In this document: positions 55,037 to 64,000 of the stretch, piece after piece
Layout of the letters: each line of letters begins with the position of its first letter
Position numbering within the stretch: position 1 is the stretch's first letter
NCBI GenBank assembly: GCA_963555705.1
Contig: OY743172.1
Span: 23,373,446-23,437,445, forward strand
DNA: 64,000 bases
Source: Ligustrum vulgare
Taxonomy: Eukaryota > Streptophyta > Magnoliopsida > Lamiales > Oleaceae
Direction: 5' to 3'
The notes under the pieces: generated by a model
The model's database searches: none
What the model saw: only the letters and a program-made list of their open reading frames with translations
Told to the model about the DNA's origin: nothing
Made by a program: the position numbers and the translations under genes

Positions 55037-56509
55037 AAAGAGAGAAGAAAGAAAAAAGGAAAGAAAATGGAAGCTCTAGTGGCATGATTTTTTAATACAC
55101 GAAATAAGTGGGAGACAGTTACCTGGGGCGGTTGGGTGGTACCCACAATCATTTTCAAGATTTTGCTGATCGAGGTTGTGATATTGAAAATGCAAAGAAG
55201 TGTTTGATCTTCACCGTAGGAACGTAGATTTAGGATACGTACGTACATAGGCTATTTCCCAGAGCAACTTGATATTCAATACCGTGAATTGACTTTCCAT
55301 GTCCGATAATGATGAGGTTGGTGCATGCACCAAGCAAACTAATTACTAAAGTAACCAAGTTTGTCTTTTCCTTTACCATCTTCATCACTTGGAACGTCAT
55401 CCAAACAAAGATCAACAGAATGAGACAACGGGAAAAAAATTGAAAAATTGCCCGACAATCCAAAAGGATAAGAAAGATAGCAGCAAATGAGTTCAATTTC
55501 ATCATTGAGATGCTCTTTATTTTAAAGAGTCAACACTTGAAATTTCACTTCAATAAATTCTTTAATTTAACATTTTTAAGAGCCAAACACGCTCTCTAAT
55601 TATATTAAATGTATTCTCTAATTATATTAAATGTATTAAAAAAATTTCAAATTTCAACGTTTCTACATTAATTTTTTTAATTACATATTTGATATGATTG
55701 ATCATTCATTTTTAAGAAATTAATATTAACTAAAAATATAGAAAGACCTTAAAGAATTTTATGAAAGAGTAAAAAATAAAGAGTTTATTGGAGTTTGTTA
55801 AAAATTTTGCTCTTTAAATTTAAATATACACTTTATCATATAAAATATGCTCTTTAAATATAAAGAACTTATTGGAGATGTTCTTAGGAATGTGTGTTAA
55901 ATAGTTTATGATACATCAATGATAGCCCCTAGAAATTCACCAACTAGTCTTCCTTATATACAACATTAATCGTCACATTTTTTGATTCCCATCATCATCG
56001 CATATCAATATCTTCAGAATGATACGATTCGTATCTCTTGATATTGGTACAGGTACATACAATTGCCCATGACTAAACATCGTCTTCTTTAAAAATAGTC
56101 TCATATGCAAAAGTGATCGATCTTGACTCTTATTGACTATCATATCATACGACAGAACCAACAGAAACTGTCTTCTTTCGAACTTGAAAGATGACATTGC
56201 ATTTGATAAAGTCCATGACATCATTGGGATAAAAACTTTGCCTACAATATTGCTTCTGGACATGATTCTAACTTCAAGAACATAATGACCAAACCTTATA
56301 GTAATTAGCCTCGTTTTATTACACAATAGTCCCACATAATGTTTTAAAAATAAAATACAAATATTTGAAGAATTGAATAAATAAATGCGAATGAAAAGAA
56401 AAAAAAAAAACACAATTTTCAAAATAGAGGGAATGTATAAAAAAAGAAAGAAAAATAAAAACAACATAAAGAATAATATTAATTTAATATACAATAAAAA
56501 ATGCCAACC
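55037..56509. other. intergenic DNA with unidentified minus-strand frames
   Basis: Two minus-strand frames look somewhat protein-like: 55230-55505 (hydrophobic segments, including a 20-residue one near its middle) and the downstream part of 55973-56521 (VGKVFIPMMSWTLSN, then FERRQFLLVLSY). The second has a weak C2-domain flavour and ends at 55973, but its 5' half is low-complexity T-rich DNA. I cannot assign either to a family. They could be fragments of a lost gene. Confidence 0.3.
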
Positions 56510-56955
56510 TATGGATGGCAATGGGGGAGCCGCCCCGCCCCGCGACCTGCGAAGTCGCGGGTCGGGGCGACCTCCCGCCTCGCTAAGAACCCGAAATTAT
56601 TATTATTATTATTATTTTAAATAAATAAATTGGTAATAAAATTTTACGTGAATAATTTAGGCGTCGAACTAGTTAGAGTTTTTAAGTTTGAACTTTAAAA
56701 ATAATATGTATATACTTGAAGAAAAAAATCAATAAACAATATAATGGTATAGTGGTTGTATATTCTCATATCCCTAAATTTCACTAACGTTCAATTCTTC
56801 TGGACTTCATCAAATTTATTTTAGTTTCTCATTTCATTATTATAAAAAAAAAAATTATTTTTATCGGGTCGCGGGGCGGGTCCTCCCCGAAACCCGCCCC
56901 GCTGACCCGATGGACGGGTCATTTCGGGTCCTTCGGATTTTTTTTGCAATCCCTA
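56510..56955. mobile_element. hAT-type non-autonomous element with GC-rich ends
   Basis: Starts TATGGATGGCAAT and ends ATTGCAATCCCTA, with a perfect 8-bp duplication TGCCAACC (56502-56509, 56956-56963). The subterminal regions are made of CCCCGCCCCGCGACC-type repeats, and the middle is AT-rich. Non-coding. Confidence 0.92.
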
Positions 56956-57065
56956 TGCCAACCTCACCCCGTGGAGTACTCGAGCCCAAGTACGACAATT
57001 GGTAAGGGGAGCTGCTCCCAATTGGGCTGTGCCTTGACTAGTGTCCAACAATTAAAATCTTCAAT

Positions 57066-57764
57066 TGCACTATTCATCCAATCAAATTTTAATTAAATTT
57101 GAACTATTCATTCAGTCCAATTTTAATTAAACATTATTCATCCAATTTAGGCACTATTCCAATTACAATTAAACATTATTCATCCAATTTAGCTATATAT
57201 AAAAGATTGAATCTTCAATTGCACTATTCATCCAATCCAATTTTAATTAAACATTATTCATCTAATTTAGGCACTATTCCAATTACAATTAAATACTATT
57301 CATCAAATCTAATTGCAATTAAATTGACACTATTCATCCAATTCAATTTCAATTAAACACTATTCATCCAATTTATGCACTATTTCAATTGCAATTAAAC
57401 ACTATTCATCCAATTTATGTACTATTCATCTAATTAACACACTATACGGGGCAACAATTGGCATTATCCATCCAATCCAATCCAATTAAATTGGCACTAT
57501 TCATCCAATCCAATTGCAATTAAACACTATTCATCCAATTTATGTACTATTCCAATTGTAATTAAACAATATTCATCCAATTTAATTTCAATTAAATTGA
57601 TACCATTCATCCAATTTAGGCACTATTCCAATTGCAATGAAATAATATTCATCCAATTAAATACTATATGCGGACAACAATTGTATGTACTATTATTCAT
57701 CCAATTGTAATTAAACAATATTCATCCTATTTAGGCACTATTTCATTTGCAATTAAACATCATT
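57066..57764. repeat. minisatellite-like array, ATTCATCCAATT units
   Basis: About 700 bp built from variants of ACTATTCATCCAATTTAGGC followed by ACTATTCCAATTGCAATTAA. The composite unit is about 45 bp, with many partial units. One frame stays open for 85 codons (57099-57356), giving a repetitive HYSSNLGTIPITIK-like peptide, which is a by-product of the repeat. It directly abuts a gypsy fragment. Confidence 0.8.
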
Positions 57765-58076
57765 CTACCCCACTGGACTTTGACTAGTGAAATTTCGTAA
57801 GACATAGACTTTTCTATCAATAATGGACATGGGTGTCTTCTCATAAGATAGATTCTTCTGAATCGTAATTAACTGAAAGTTCACTACGTGACTGAGATTG
57901 TGAACGTATTTTCTAAATAAAGAAATGTAAAAGACATTGTGAACAACCGAGAGTCCGGGTGGCAATGCCAAGCGATAAGCCACATTTCCCACTTTCTCCA
58001 ATATTTCAAATGGTCCGATAAAACGACATCTTAATTTTCCTCTCTTGCCAACACGAAAAATACCTTTCATAGGATC
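57765..58076 (-). pseudogene. Ty3/gypsy integrase C-terminus and chromodomain-like fragment
   Basis: The minus frame reads MKGIFRVGKRGKLRCRFIGP, FEILEKVGNVAYRLALPPGL and VVHNVFYISLFRKY, then a chromodomain-type end (EKTPMSIIDRKVYVLRN) followed by a shift. This is the conserved C-terminal integrase block of chromovirus-like gypsy elements. Nothing upstream of 58076 or downstream of 57765 belongs to such an element, so this is an isolated fragment. Confidence 0.85.
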
Positions 58077-59755
58077 TATACTAATATAGAAACCACAAAA
58101 TATTCATTGACCCAAATGCTTAAACTAAAAATCAAGAAGATTGATCAAGAATAAATACTTATGATCTAAAATATAAAAGCGCGGTATCAATTCCAAAATA
58201 TTGAGTACAAAACCCAAACTTGGCAGAATCTTTCTGAAAAGATTTACAAACGAAATCATTTCTAAACTCGATTGAAACTTCCTTTAAATATTGGAGAATT
58301 CAAACTTAAATCCTTTAATCCAAAATTTTAAATCATGCATCAAGTACTTGATATCACATACTCATTCTAGCTGAGGGCTAAGATACTAATTTAAAGCAGC
58401 ATCATACGGATCAGATATAATATTCCCAAACCTAAGAAACTTCACTAATTTCCCAATCTGAAGTTCAAGATTCAATTTTCCCTGTTCTCCCAAAACTTCA
58501 ATTCATGTCACACTATGAACAATACTCTGATTAAGTCTATCACCGTTGAATCATATAGGATTCCTCATCAAGTTTGCTTAACCTAAAGATACAATCCCAT
58601 TATAAGTAAAATCACACAAATGATCTTATCAGGTTTTCCATTATTGTAGCAAAATACTTTACTCACATCAAAAGTACAACCGATAATAAGTAATCGAAAC
58701 TGTATCACCAAAACTTTAAATAAACCCATATATTAGGACTCAAAATAAAAATTCCCTATCGTATGTAATATTTTTCACCATAATGTAATAGACCATCAAA
58801 ATAAGATCAATTAACTCAATATTCACACGATTCTTCACTGGATAACCATAACATCTATTAACCGTCTAATCACCATATCCTGTAGTAATCGTATCTCATG
58901 CCGCTTATCATTATATCATATGACCTCTAAACTCTGTATAAAGAAATATTTGCTGACTAATTAAGTCATTATTCAATAACCCAAATGACATCACGTCTCT
59001 TCACTGATCTCTGTAAGCCCGTTACAAAAATCCATGAAAAATTCTCTCCAAATTTCAATAAATCTTTACTATTTCTTTAAAAACATATCAAACCATAATA
59101 ATTTGTCATCCCTAAAACTTCTTATCACCAAATAACCCGAATTAATTACCTGAATATTCTCTCTATGTAGTATACCCAATAACATGTTATTCACTAATCA
59201 ACATAATATCACCAGCTTATCTTTTCCAATATTTGTAACCAAAACGTACTGCAAAATTCAATAAACAATTAGCTCCCAAATAACTAAGATTCTTCACTCA
59301 AATGTCACAACATTCCCTGCAAGGTATTTCTTTCACTTGTACATACGTATGAACTCTGATTCAATACGGTCCTCATTTCGCTTTTACGTATTCCCGTATT
59401 ATCTCACTATACCTTGATTACTATTATTATACCGAAAAAATATCAGTACCAAAATCCAAGAAAATATTCCATATCTCAAATCTTATCATTAAATCTTCCT
59501 GTATCGAGAAAATTAACGGCGCATTAACTCTTGTTCCCACTTTTCATTATTCTATTCCATGCTTTCTTACTGGAATCAATATCACGTGGATCCTCTCAGC
59601 TCCTTCATGCTTTTAAATAGATCGTTTTGGGAAGAAGGTTAGATCCATAAAAAATGGATATCATACTTTCAAATATTCGCAAATATTATTCCAATCTTCC
59701 AATAAATGATTTGAGAAAAATTTATCAAATTAGGCCCTAAAGATTGAGGTTGCTG
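58077..59755. other. intergenic DNA, unassigned
   Basis: AT-rich sequence of even texture with few long frames. It could be decayed gypsy 3' sequence given its neighbour, but I see no LTR or motif to support that. Confidence 0.35.
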
Positions 59756-60136
59756 ATGGATCATGGCATCCCAGAAGATGTTCGCTGGTTGATCGAAGCA
59801 AAAGTTCGATTAGCTGGTGAATTGCCATTGACATTTCTTAAACACATGCCTGGTTTAGGAAAAAGTACTTTTGCAAAGAAACGAAGAGCAAAAAGACTGA
59901 ACGGTTGTTACAAATGTGCTCGTTGGACATGTGATACTCGTTGCAAATCAGTAGGATATTCTTCTAGAAATCGGGATGATAAAATCGATTTCATTAAGGG
60001 TGGACTGAGTAAGGAGTCTTTGGATGATAATCGATTGACTCTTGAGACGCACCCAAGTGGGTATGTGCAACGTGAACTCTTTCCTTATATGCTCAATTTA
60101 ACAAGGATAAAAAACGTTATAGTCTCAAAAATATAA
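59756..60136 (+). CDS. Cys-rich protein of unknown function, probably frameshifted
   Basis: An open frame of 126 residues from ATG 59756-59758. It has a charged N-terminus (MDHGIPEDVRWLIEAKVRLA), a basic stretch KKRRAKR (41-47) and a compact C-x2-C-x4-C-x3-C cluster (C51, C54, C59, C63) that could bind zinc. I do not recognise the family. A second frame overlaps the end and stays open for about 39 codons to TGA 60196-60198 (YSLKNIISKDPVCQSV, then HNEVLANQH). It has more natural composition than the first frame's last 15 residues, so an indel near 60090 probably moved the original C-terminus. No introns are apparent. It lies 320 bp upstream of the LOG-like gene on the same strand. Confidence 0.45.
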   Translation: MDHGIPEDVRWLIEAKVRLAGELPLTFLKHMPGLGKSTFAKKRRAKRLNGCYKCARWTCDTRCKSVGYSSRNRDDKIDFIKGGLSKESLDDNRLTLETHPSGYVQRELFPYMLNLTRIKNVIVSKI

Positions 60137-60198
60137 TATCGAAAGATCCTGTTTGCCAGTCTGTTTTACACAATGAGGTTTTGGCTAATCAGCATTGA

Positions 60199-60455
60199 TA
60201 CAAGGTAAATCATTTGATATATATGCACATATAAAAATTTTTTCTGTTTCCTTTCTCGAGTTTTGATGAAGGCTAGAAAAAAAATAAATCACCGAAAGGT
60301 GAGTAGGATGATTTTGTCAAAAGTAAATCTTCACTTTTTCGAAAGACGAGCGGAAATAGTGAAGTTTTTCAGTTTTAAATAGCCAAACATTTTTCATAGT
60401 TCATGCATCCCAAAATAACATTTTCTCGTAAGTTTTCCCTTCTTTACTTTCAAAA
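60199..60455 (+). other. spacer upstream of the LOG-like gene
   Basis: No clear TATA box or poly(A) remnant. Slightly A/T-rich. Confidence 0.4.
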
Positions 60456-61109
60456 ATGGAAGGATCAAAACTTCGACAGATCAAAACTATCTGTGTATTT
60501 TGTGGATCAAAAGTGGGGAAATGTTTTGGGTATCTAGAAACAGCAGTAGATCTTGGTAAGAAATTGGGGGAGAAATGTATCAATCTTGTGTATGGGGGTG
60601 GTAGCAGTGGTTTGATGGGTTGTGTTTCCCAATCTGCTCTCACAGAGCGAGTAAAAGTGATCGGTGTTATACCTGTCCCTTTGGTAGATATTGCAGGCAA
60701 AATCCGAGGGCATGAAGTACAAACCTTATCTATCCATGAACGCATAACTTGTATGCTATATGGTTCTGATGCCTTTATAGCCCTACCCAGAGGTTTTGGT
60801 ACTTTAGAAAAAATCTTTAATATTACCTCATGGGCTCAACTGGATCTCCATACTAAGCCTATTGGGCTTTTAAATGTTAACAATTTCTTTGATGGTTTGT
60901 TAACATTTCTTGATTATGCTGTGGAACAGGGATTCATCTCTCCATTTTCCAGAAGGATTCTTATTTCTGCTCCTACTATCGATGAACTACTGGATAAGCT
61001 GCACTCATATATCCCAATACAAGATCTAGCAGGAGTTAAGATAGATTGGTCCCAAGGAAGGGGAATCAAGAGAAAATGGAGTCCGATTAATGTAAACTTA
61101 ACTTTGTGA
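60456..61109 (+). CDS. LOG-like: LONELY GUY-like protein, intronless, altered catalytic motif
   Basis: A 217-residue uninterrupted frame of normal LOG length. The Rossmann-type start KTICVFCGSKVGK, the VYGGGSSGLMG loop (45-55), HERITCM (94-100), DAFIALPRGFGTLEK (105-119) and WAQLDLHTKPIGLLN identify cytokinin riboside 5'-monophosphate phosphoribohydrolase. LOG enzymes release active cytokinin from its nucleotide in the cytosol and need the PGGxGTxxE motif. Here position 112 is Arg instead of Gly and 119 is Lys instead of the catalytic Glu, so activity is doubtful. Plant LOG genes normally have several introns; this one has none, suggesting a retrocopy. No poly(A) tail or target duplication was found. 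It may be a pseudogene with an intact frame or a gene with a new role. Confidence 0.85.
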   Translation: MEGSKLRQIKTICVFCGSKVGKCFGYLETAVDLGKKLGEKCINLVYGGGSSGLMGCVSQSALTERVKVIGVIPVPLVDIAGKIRGHEVQTLSIHERITCMLYGSDAFIALPRGFGTLEKIFNITSWAQLDLHTKPIGLLNVNNFFDGLLTFLDYAVEQGFISPFSRRILISAPTIDELLDKLHSYIPIQDLAGVKIDWSQGRGIKRKWSPINVNLTL

Positions 61110-61330
61110 ACCCTAGAATAGATGGTGGTAGAGTACGGAGTATTCTCACTCTTGAGACACACCTTAAATTTCTAGGATTTTATCAATGTTTAATCTTGTG
61201 TACCTCAAAGATTTAAGGTGGTAGATTACGGAGTATTCTTACTCTTGAAAAACACCTCTTTGAATGTTTCTTTATTTCATCAAAAGATCAGAGGTGGTAG
61301 GATACGGCTACTCCGGAAACACATCTGAAA
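61110..61330. repeat. triplicated GGTGGTAGANTACGGAGTATT sequence
   Basis: Three imperfect units start GGTGGTAGAGTACGGAGTAT (61122), GGTGGTAGATTACGGAGTAT (61218) and GGTGGTAGGATACGGCTACT (61294). Each is followed by a GAAACACAC-like segment. They lie immediately downstream of the LOG-like frame. Confidence 0.75.
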
Positions 61331-62531
61331 TTTTGAGGATTTTTCCCATGTTTCTCTCTTTTGCTTTTGTGTGTTTTTCATGTATTCCTTTCCAGTGTGA
61401 CTCTTTTGTGTTTCTATATGAGAAAATAATAATATCTCTTTTTATCATTTACTAAATCTCGCTTGTGATGTAAATGAACTTGCAAGTCTAACTTCAATTC
61501 CCTTAGTGGATGCATACCATACTATGCTCTTAATTCCAAATGATAAAATTCTAGGCAGAGTCTCCCTTGTAATTCGGACTTATCCAACCCGTAGGTATAC
61601 TTCATAACCAACAATAACAAATAACTCTACATTTGACCACATCGATTTATATATTGACAACATTTCCAACAAACTTCAATATCACCAAAAATATCCCAGA
61701 AAATCAATTTACCATTCTTCAACATAACAATTTCAAATCATAGTTTCCAATATCAAAATATCACTTTCTTCAATACATTAATTGGCTCAAAAGACCACTC
61801 ATACTTATAAATATATGCCACAAATCATAATCCCAAAATTTAATCACAAGGCCAAACTACATTATAAATTTATCTCAAAATAGAGGAATAATTCACTTAC
61901 TCAACACAATATCCATTACTTAATTCTCAATAATTAAGAACCAAATCTTTAAACCTCTAATTTGATAATTCTTCTCATAAAAGTCTCAATAAAATCATAC
62001 TACTTATAATCTCAACATCTCATCATAACTTCATAAAACTGGCTTGCTATTTCTCGTTTAGTCTAAACGATAGATATTCCGAAAATATTGTCTAATCTTT
62101 TCTGTTGACTTCTCGTAAATGGTGTAATGTCTAAAATCAATTATGTAAAGTCCAGTTAGGGTTCATCGTTTCTAAATTCGAGGACAAAAATTATTATAAA
62201 ATCATTCTTAAATCATATTATTCCCATTATGCTCAACACTCGTTCTCTTTCTTTTCTTTCTTTCTGAAAAATTTCTCGTTATGCTCCAAAACTCATTTCT
62301 TTCTTTCTTATTCGGATACAATCTCTTTCTATTTCTCTTCATTCTTTCTCATAAATCAGTAAAATAAGTATCCGAAATACTGAAATAACGTTAAACATCA
62401 TAAACTTCTTTACCTCAGAGTTGGTGAAACGAATGATGGCAGTGGCAATCTTCATCAATAATAATTTAATAGTGTAAAATGTTTCTTGAAATTTCTTTTT
62501 GAAAATTTTCCAGTCTACAGAAACGCAGACT
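61331..62531. other. intergenic DNA, possible gypsy 3' remnant
   Basis: Near 62180 the phrase AAATTCGAGGACAAAAATTAT resembles the conserved non-coding sequence just before the 3' LTR of plus-strand gypsy elements, with GTAAAGTCCAGTTAGGG upstream. No LTR could be delimited. The rest is unassigned. Confidence 0.35.
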
Positions 62532-62856
62532 TAGAGTTGGCAAACGGGCCGAGCCGCTCGTCGGCTCGGCTCGCGAAAACACGAGCCGAGGGCGGCTCGG
62601 CTCGTCAAAAAACGGGCTCGTGGACGAGCCAATCAGTCCAGTTGAACCACGAGCCGAGCCAAGCTCGGCTCGTGGTTCAACGAGTAGCTCGCCGGCTCGT
62701 GTATAAAAAAAAAAAAAAATCGTGTTTTTTACCGTTCAAAATTTAAAAAAAAAAAAAAACAATACAATACAATATTAATATATAATATATTACAATTACA
62801 CACAAAAAAAAAAAAAAAAAAAATTAAAATTTTTTGTGACCGTTGCGTGACCAGCA

Positions 62857-62910
62857 ACGGTCACTTTTTAAAATGTGACCAATTTTGGTCACATTTTAAA
62901 AAGTGACCGT
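62857..62910. repeat. 24-bp perfect hairpin in the hAT leader
   Basis: The arms at 62857-62880 and 62887-62910 are exact inverses with an AATTTT loop. Both contain GTGACC/GGTCAC, and further CGGTCAC/GTGACCG copies flank them (62836, 62855, 62905, 62928). Confidence 0.92.
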
Positions 62911-63328
62911 TTGTGACCAGCAAGCAACGGTCACTTTAATTTTTTTTATTATTTTTTTTTTCTTCCTACATTTTTTTCTATAAATACTACACTTATTTCA
63001 AATTTTTTCTACAATTCTATTACACTACATCTACATCTACTACAATTCTCAAATTTAATTCTTATTCTACATTACAAATCTTCAAGTCTACTACACACTC
63101 TCTAGTCTCTTCTCTTCTTGTACTCTACCAACATTTTTATTCTATTTTCTACAATTATAATTTCTACATTACAAATATACCACAAGTTTGATATTTCAAT
63201 TTAAGATTCTTTGATTCTCTTAGTTATAATATATTTCATATTTCAGTTTCAATTTATCATTACATCTCTCAATTACACGTATTCTATTTTATATTTCAAT
63301 TTTTTCACACCACATCACATACAAAAAA

Positions 63329-64000
63329 ATGGATCCCAGCAACCGAAGATTTATTAATGAATTGTTCGATGGTCCACCTGGATTTGGGGGGCATCATGAT
63401 GATTCAACACCACAATCTCACGTTCATTTCGACGATCAATTTGCCGGTCTCAACGACTTACCAATTCCCGAAAACATTGAAGAAGATCCATTAAATCAGC
63501 GAATAGATTTAGACGATATTGAAGAAGATGCGGATGTTCAAATCTTACAAGATGATCCCGATATTCTCGACACAAGAGGAAAAAGAAAAGTCAGAAAAGG
63601 TAAGAAGCCAACTGCAAAGTGTTGGGATCACTTTAAATTAGTCAAAACGGGGAAAATAATTGAAGGAGAAGCTGAATTCAAAGCTGTGTGCAAATATTGT
63701 GCACAACAATTAGCCTGGTCAAAGGGAATTTGTACTACACACCTGAACCGTCACTATCGCAAGTGTCAGCCCAAACACGGCTTCGTTGAATCGAATCAAA
63801 GTCAACTACAATTTGGTTCATCGTCCGCTAGTGCTTCTGGAGTGGGATCTACAACACTTTCAAATTGGATGTATTCCGAAGCAGAGAATCGAACTGGGTT
63901 GGTTCAATTCGTTGCGGGGGCGGAGTTGCCACTAAGCATAGTGGACAATGAACACTTTGTTACATACATCAAACGTTATCTTCAACCCAAGTACCAAGGT
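63329..64000 (+). CDS. BED zinc-finger hAT transposase, N-terminal 224 codons
   Basis: Open from ATG 63329-63331 to the window end, without stops. The start MDPSNRRFINELFD is followed by an acidic region (IDLDDIEEDADVQ) and a basic stretch (RGKRKVRKGKKP). A BED finger follows: CWDHFKLV, then VCKYCAQQLAW, then CTTHLNRHYRKC, giving the Cys2-His-x3-His zinc ligands that bind terminal DNA. After it come a Ser-rich linker and LPLSIVDNEHFVTYIKRYLQPKY, the conserved entry to the hAT transposase core (plant zinc finger BED, RICESLEEPER/DAYSLEEPER-like). The frame is intact this far, so the element may be young or the gene domesticated. Given the hAT terminus at 62532, a transposon is more likely. Confidence 0.88.
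   Translation, partial: MDPSNRRFINELFDGPPGFGGHHDDSTPQSHVHFDDQFAGLNDLPIPENIEEDPLNQRIDLDDIEEDADVQILQDDPDILDTRGKRKVRKGKKPTAKCWDHFKLVKTGKIIEGEAEFKAVCKYCAQQLAWSKGICTTHLNRHYRKCQPKHGFVESNQSQLQFGSSSASASGVGSTTLSNWMYSEAENRTGLVQFVAGAELPLSIVDNEHFVTYIKRYLQPKYQG

Larger units (their letters stand above)
62532..64000 (+). mobile_element. hAT element, left part (runs off the window)
   Basis: The left end TAGAGTTGGCAAACGGGCC is a familiar plant hAT terminus. It is followed by GAGCCGCTCGTCGGCTCGGC-type subterminal repeats (62550-62700), then an AT-rich tract, a large hairpin (62857-62910) and a CT-rich leader to the transposase ATG at 63329. The right end and target duplication lie beyond the window. Confidence 0.75.

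Noticed and set aside
55230..56521. Host gene encoding a membrane or C2-domain protein
   Set aside because: The frames are short and partly low-complexity, have no clear splice sites and match no family I can name. They are kept only as an unassigned region.
57099..57356. Repetitive HYSSNL peptide frame
   Set aside because: The periodic peptide follows directly from the ATTCATCCAATT array. A repeat whose length is a multiple of three over short stretches opens a frame by chance.
62486..62746. 86-codon frame across the hAT left end
   Set aside because: It crosses the element terminus and the GC-rich subterminal repeats. It is upstream of and unrelated to the BED-finger transposase.

Overview
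This is nuclear DNA from a flowering plant, almost certainly a eudicot. It is AT-rich, the host genes are far apart, one gene has classical GT-AG introns, and most of the DNA is transposons of plant-type families (Ty1/copia, Ty3/gypsy, hAT, MULE-like, Helitron, Stowaway and Tourist MITEs) plus an endogenous pararetrovirus. No species is claimed.

Host genes are few. (1) The 3' end of a U-box/ARM-repeat type gene lies at the left edge (1-904, +). (2) A complete eight-exon homeodomain gene occupies 40385-46294 (+). I rebuilt it from splice sites; it gives 519 codons, a 10-nt first coding exon and one probable GC-AG intron. (3) A single-exon DUF4228/PADRE-type gene lies at 51248-51880 (+). (4) A Cys-rich reading frame of unknown function lies at 59756-60136 (+), with a second open frame running on to 60198. 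(5) An intronless LONELY GUY (LOG)-like gene lies at 60456-61109 (+); its PGGxGTxxE signature has lost key residues. (6) A BED zinc-finger hAT transposase runs off the right edge (63329-64000, +).

Layout. 905-6534: intergenic DNA with MITEs. 6535-13436: complete but dead copia element on the minus strand, with 453-bp LTRs, TSD ATTAT, PBS and PPT. 13437-16766: AT-rich, with a Tourist MITE and a cluster of TCGGTCGACCGA palindromes. 16767-20668: two Helitron 5' ends in tandem sharing one 3' hairpin/CTAG end. About 20676-26096: MULE-like element holding a hAT MITE (20962-21485) and an internally deleted copia element (22015-25551). 26138-29707: a 3.57-kb element with 45-bp perfect TIRs, a 9-bp TSD and two convergent gene remnants, one encoding a CCHC + GRF zinc-finger protein. 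About 30500-39260: a nearly genome-length endogenous caulimovirid on the minus strand, full of stops and interrupted by a hAT MITE. 46963-50620: MITE and hAT remnants. 53673-55036: a hAT inside a hAT inside a Stowaway. 56510-57765: a hAT MITE and a minisatellite. 57765-58076: a gypsy integrase C-terminal/chromodomain fragment.

The host genes show no shared pathway or operon-like logic. The window is best read as layered insertions, and many of the layers can be ordered in time from intact target-site duplications. All assignments come from reading the sequence and from recalled family motifs; no database search was run.
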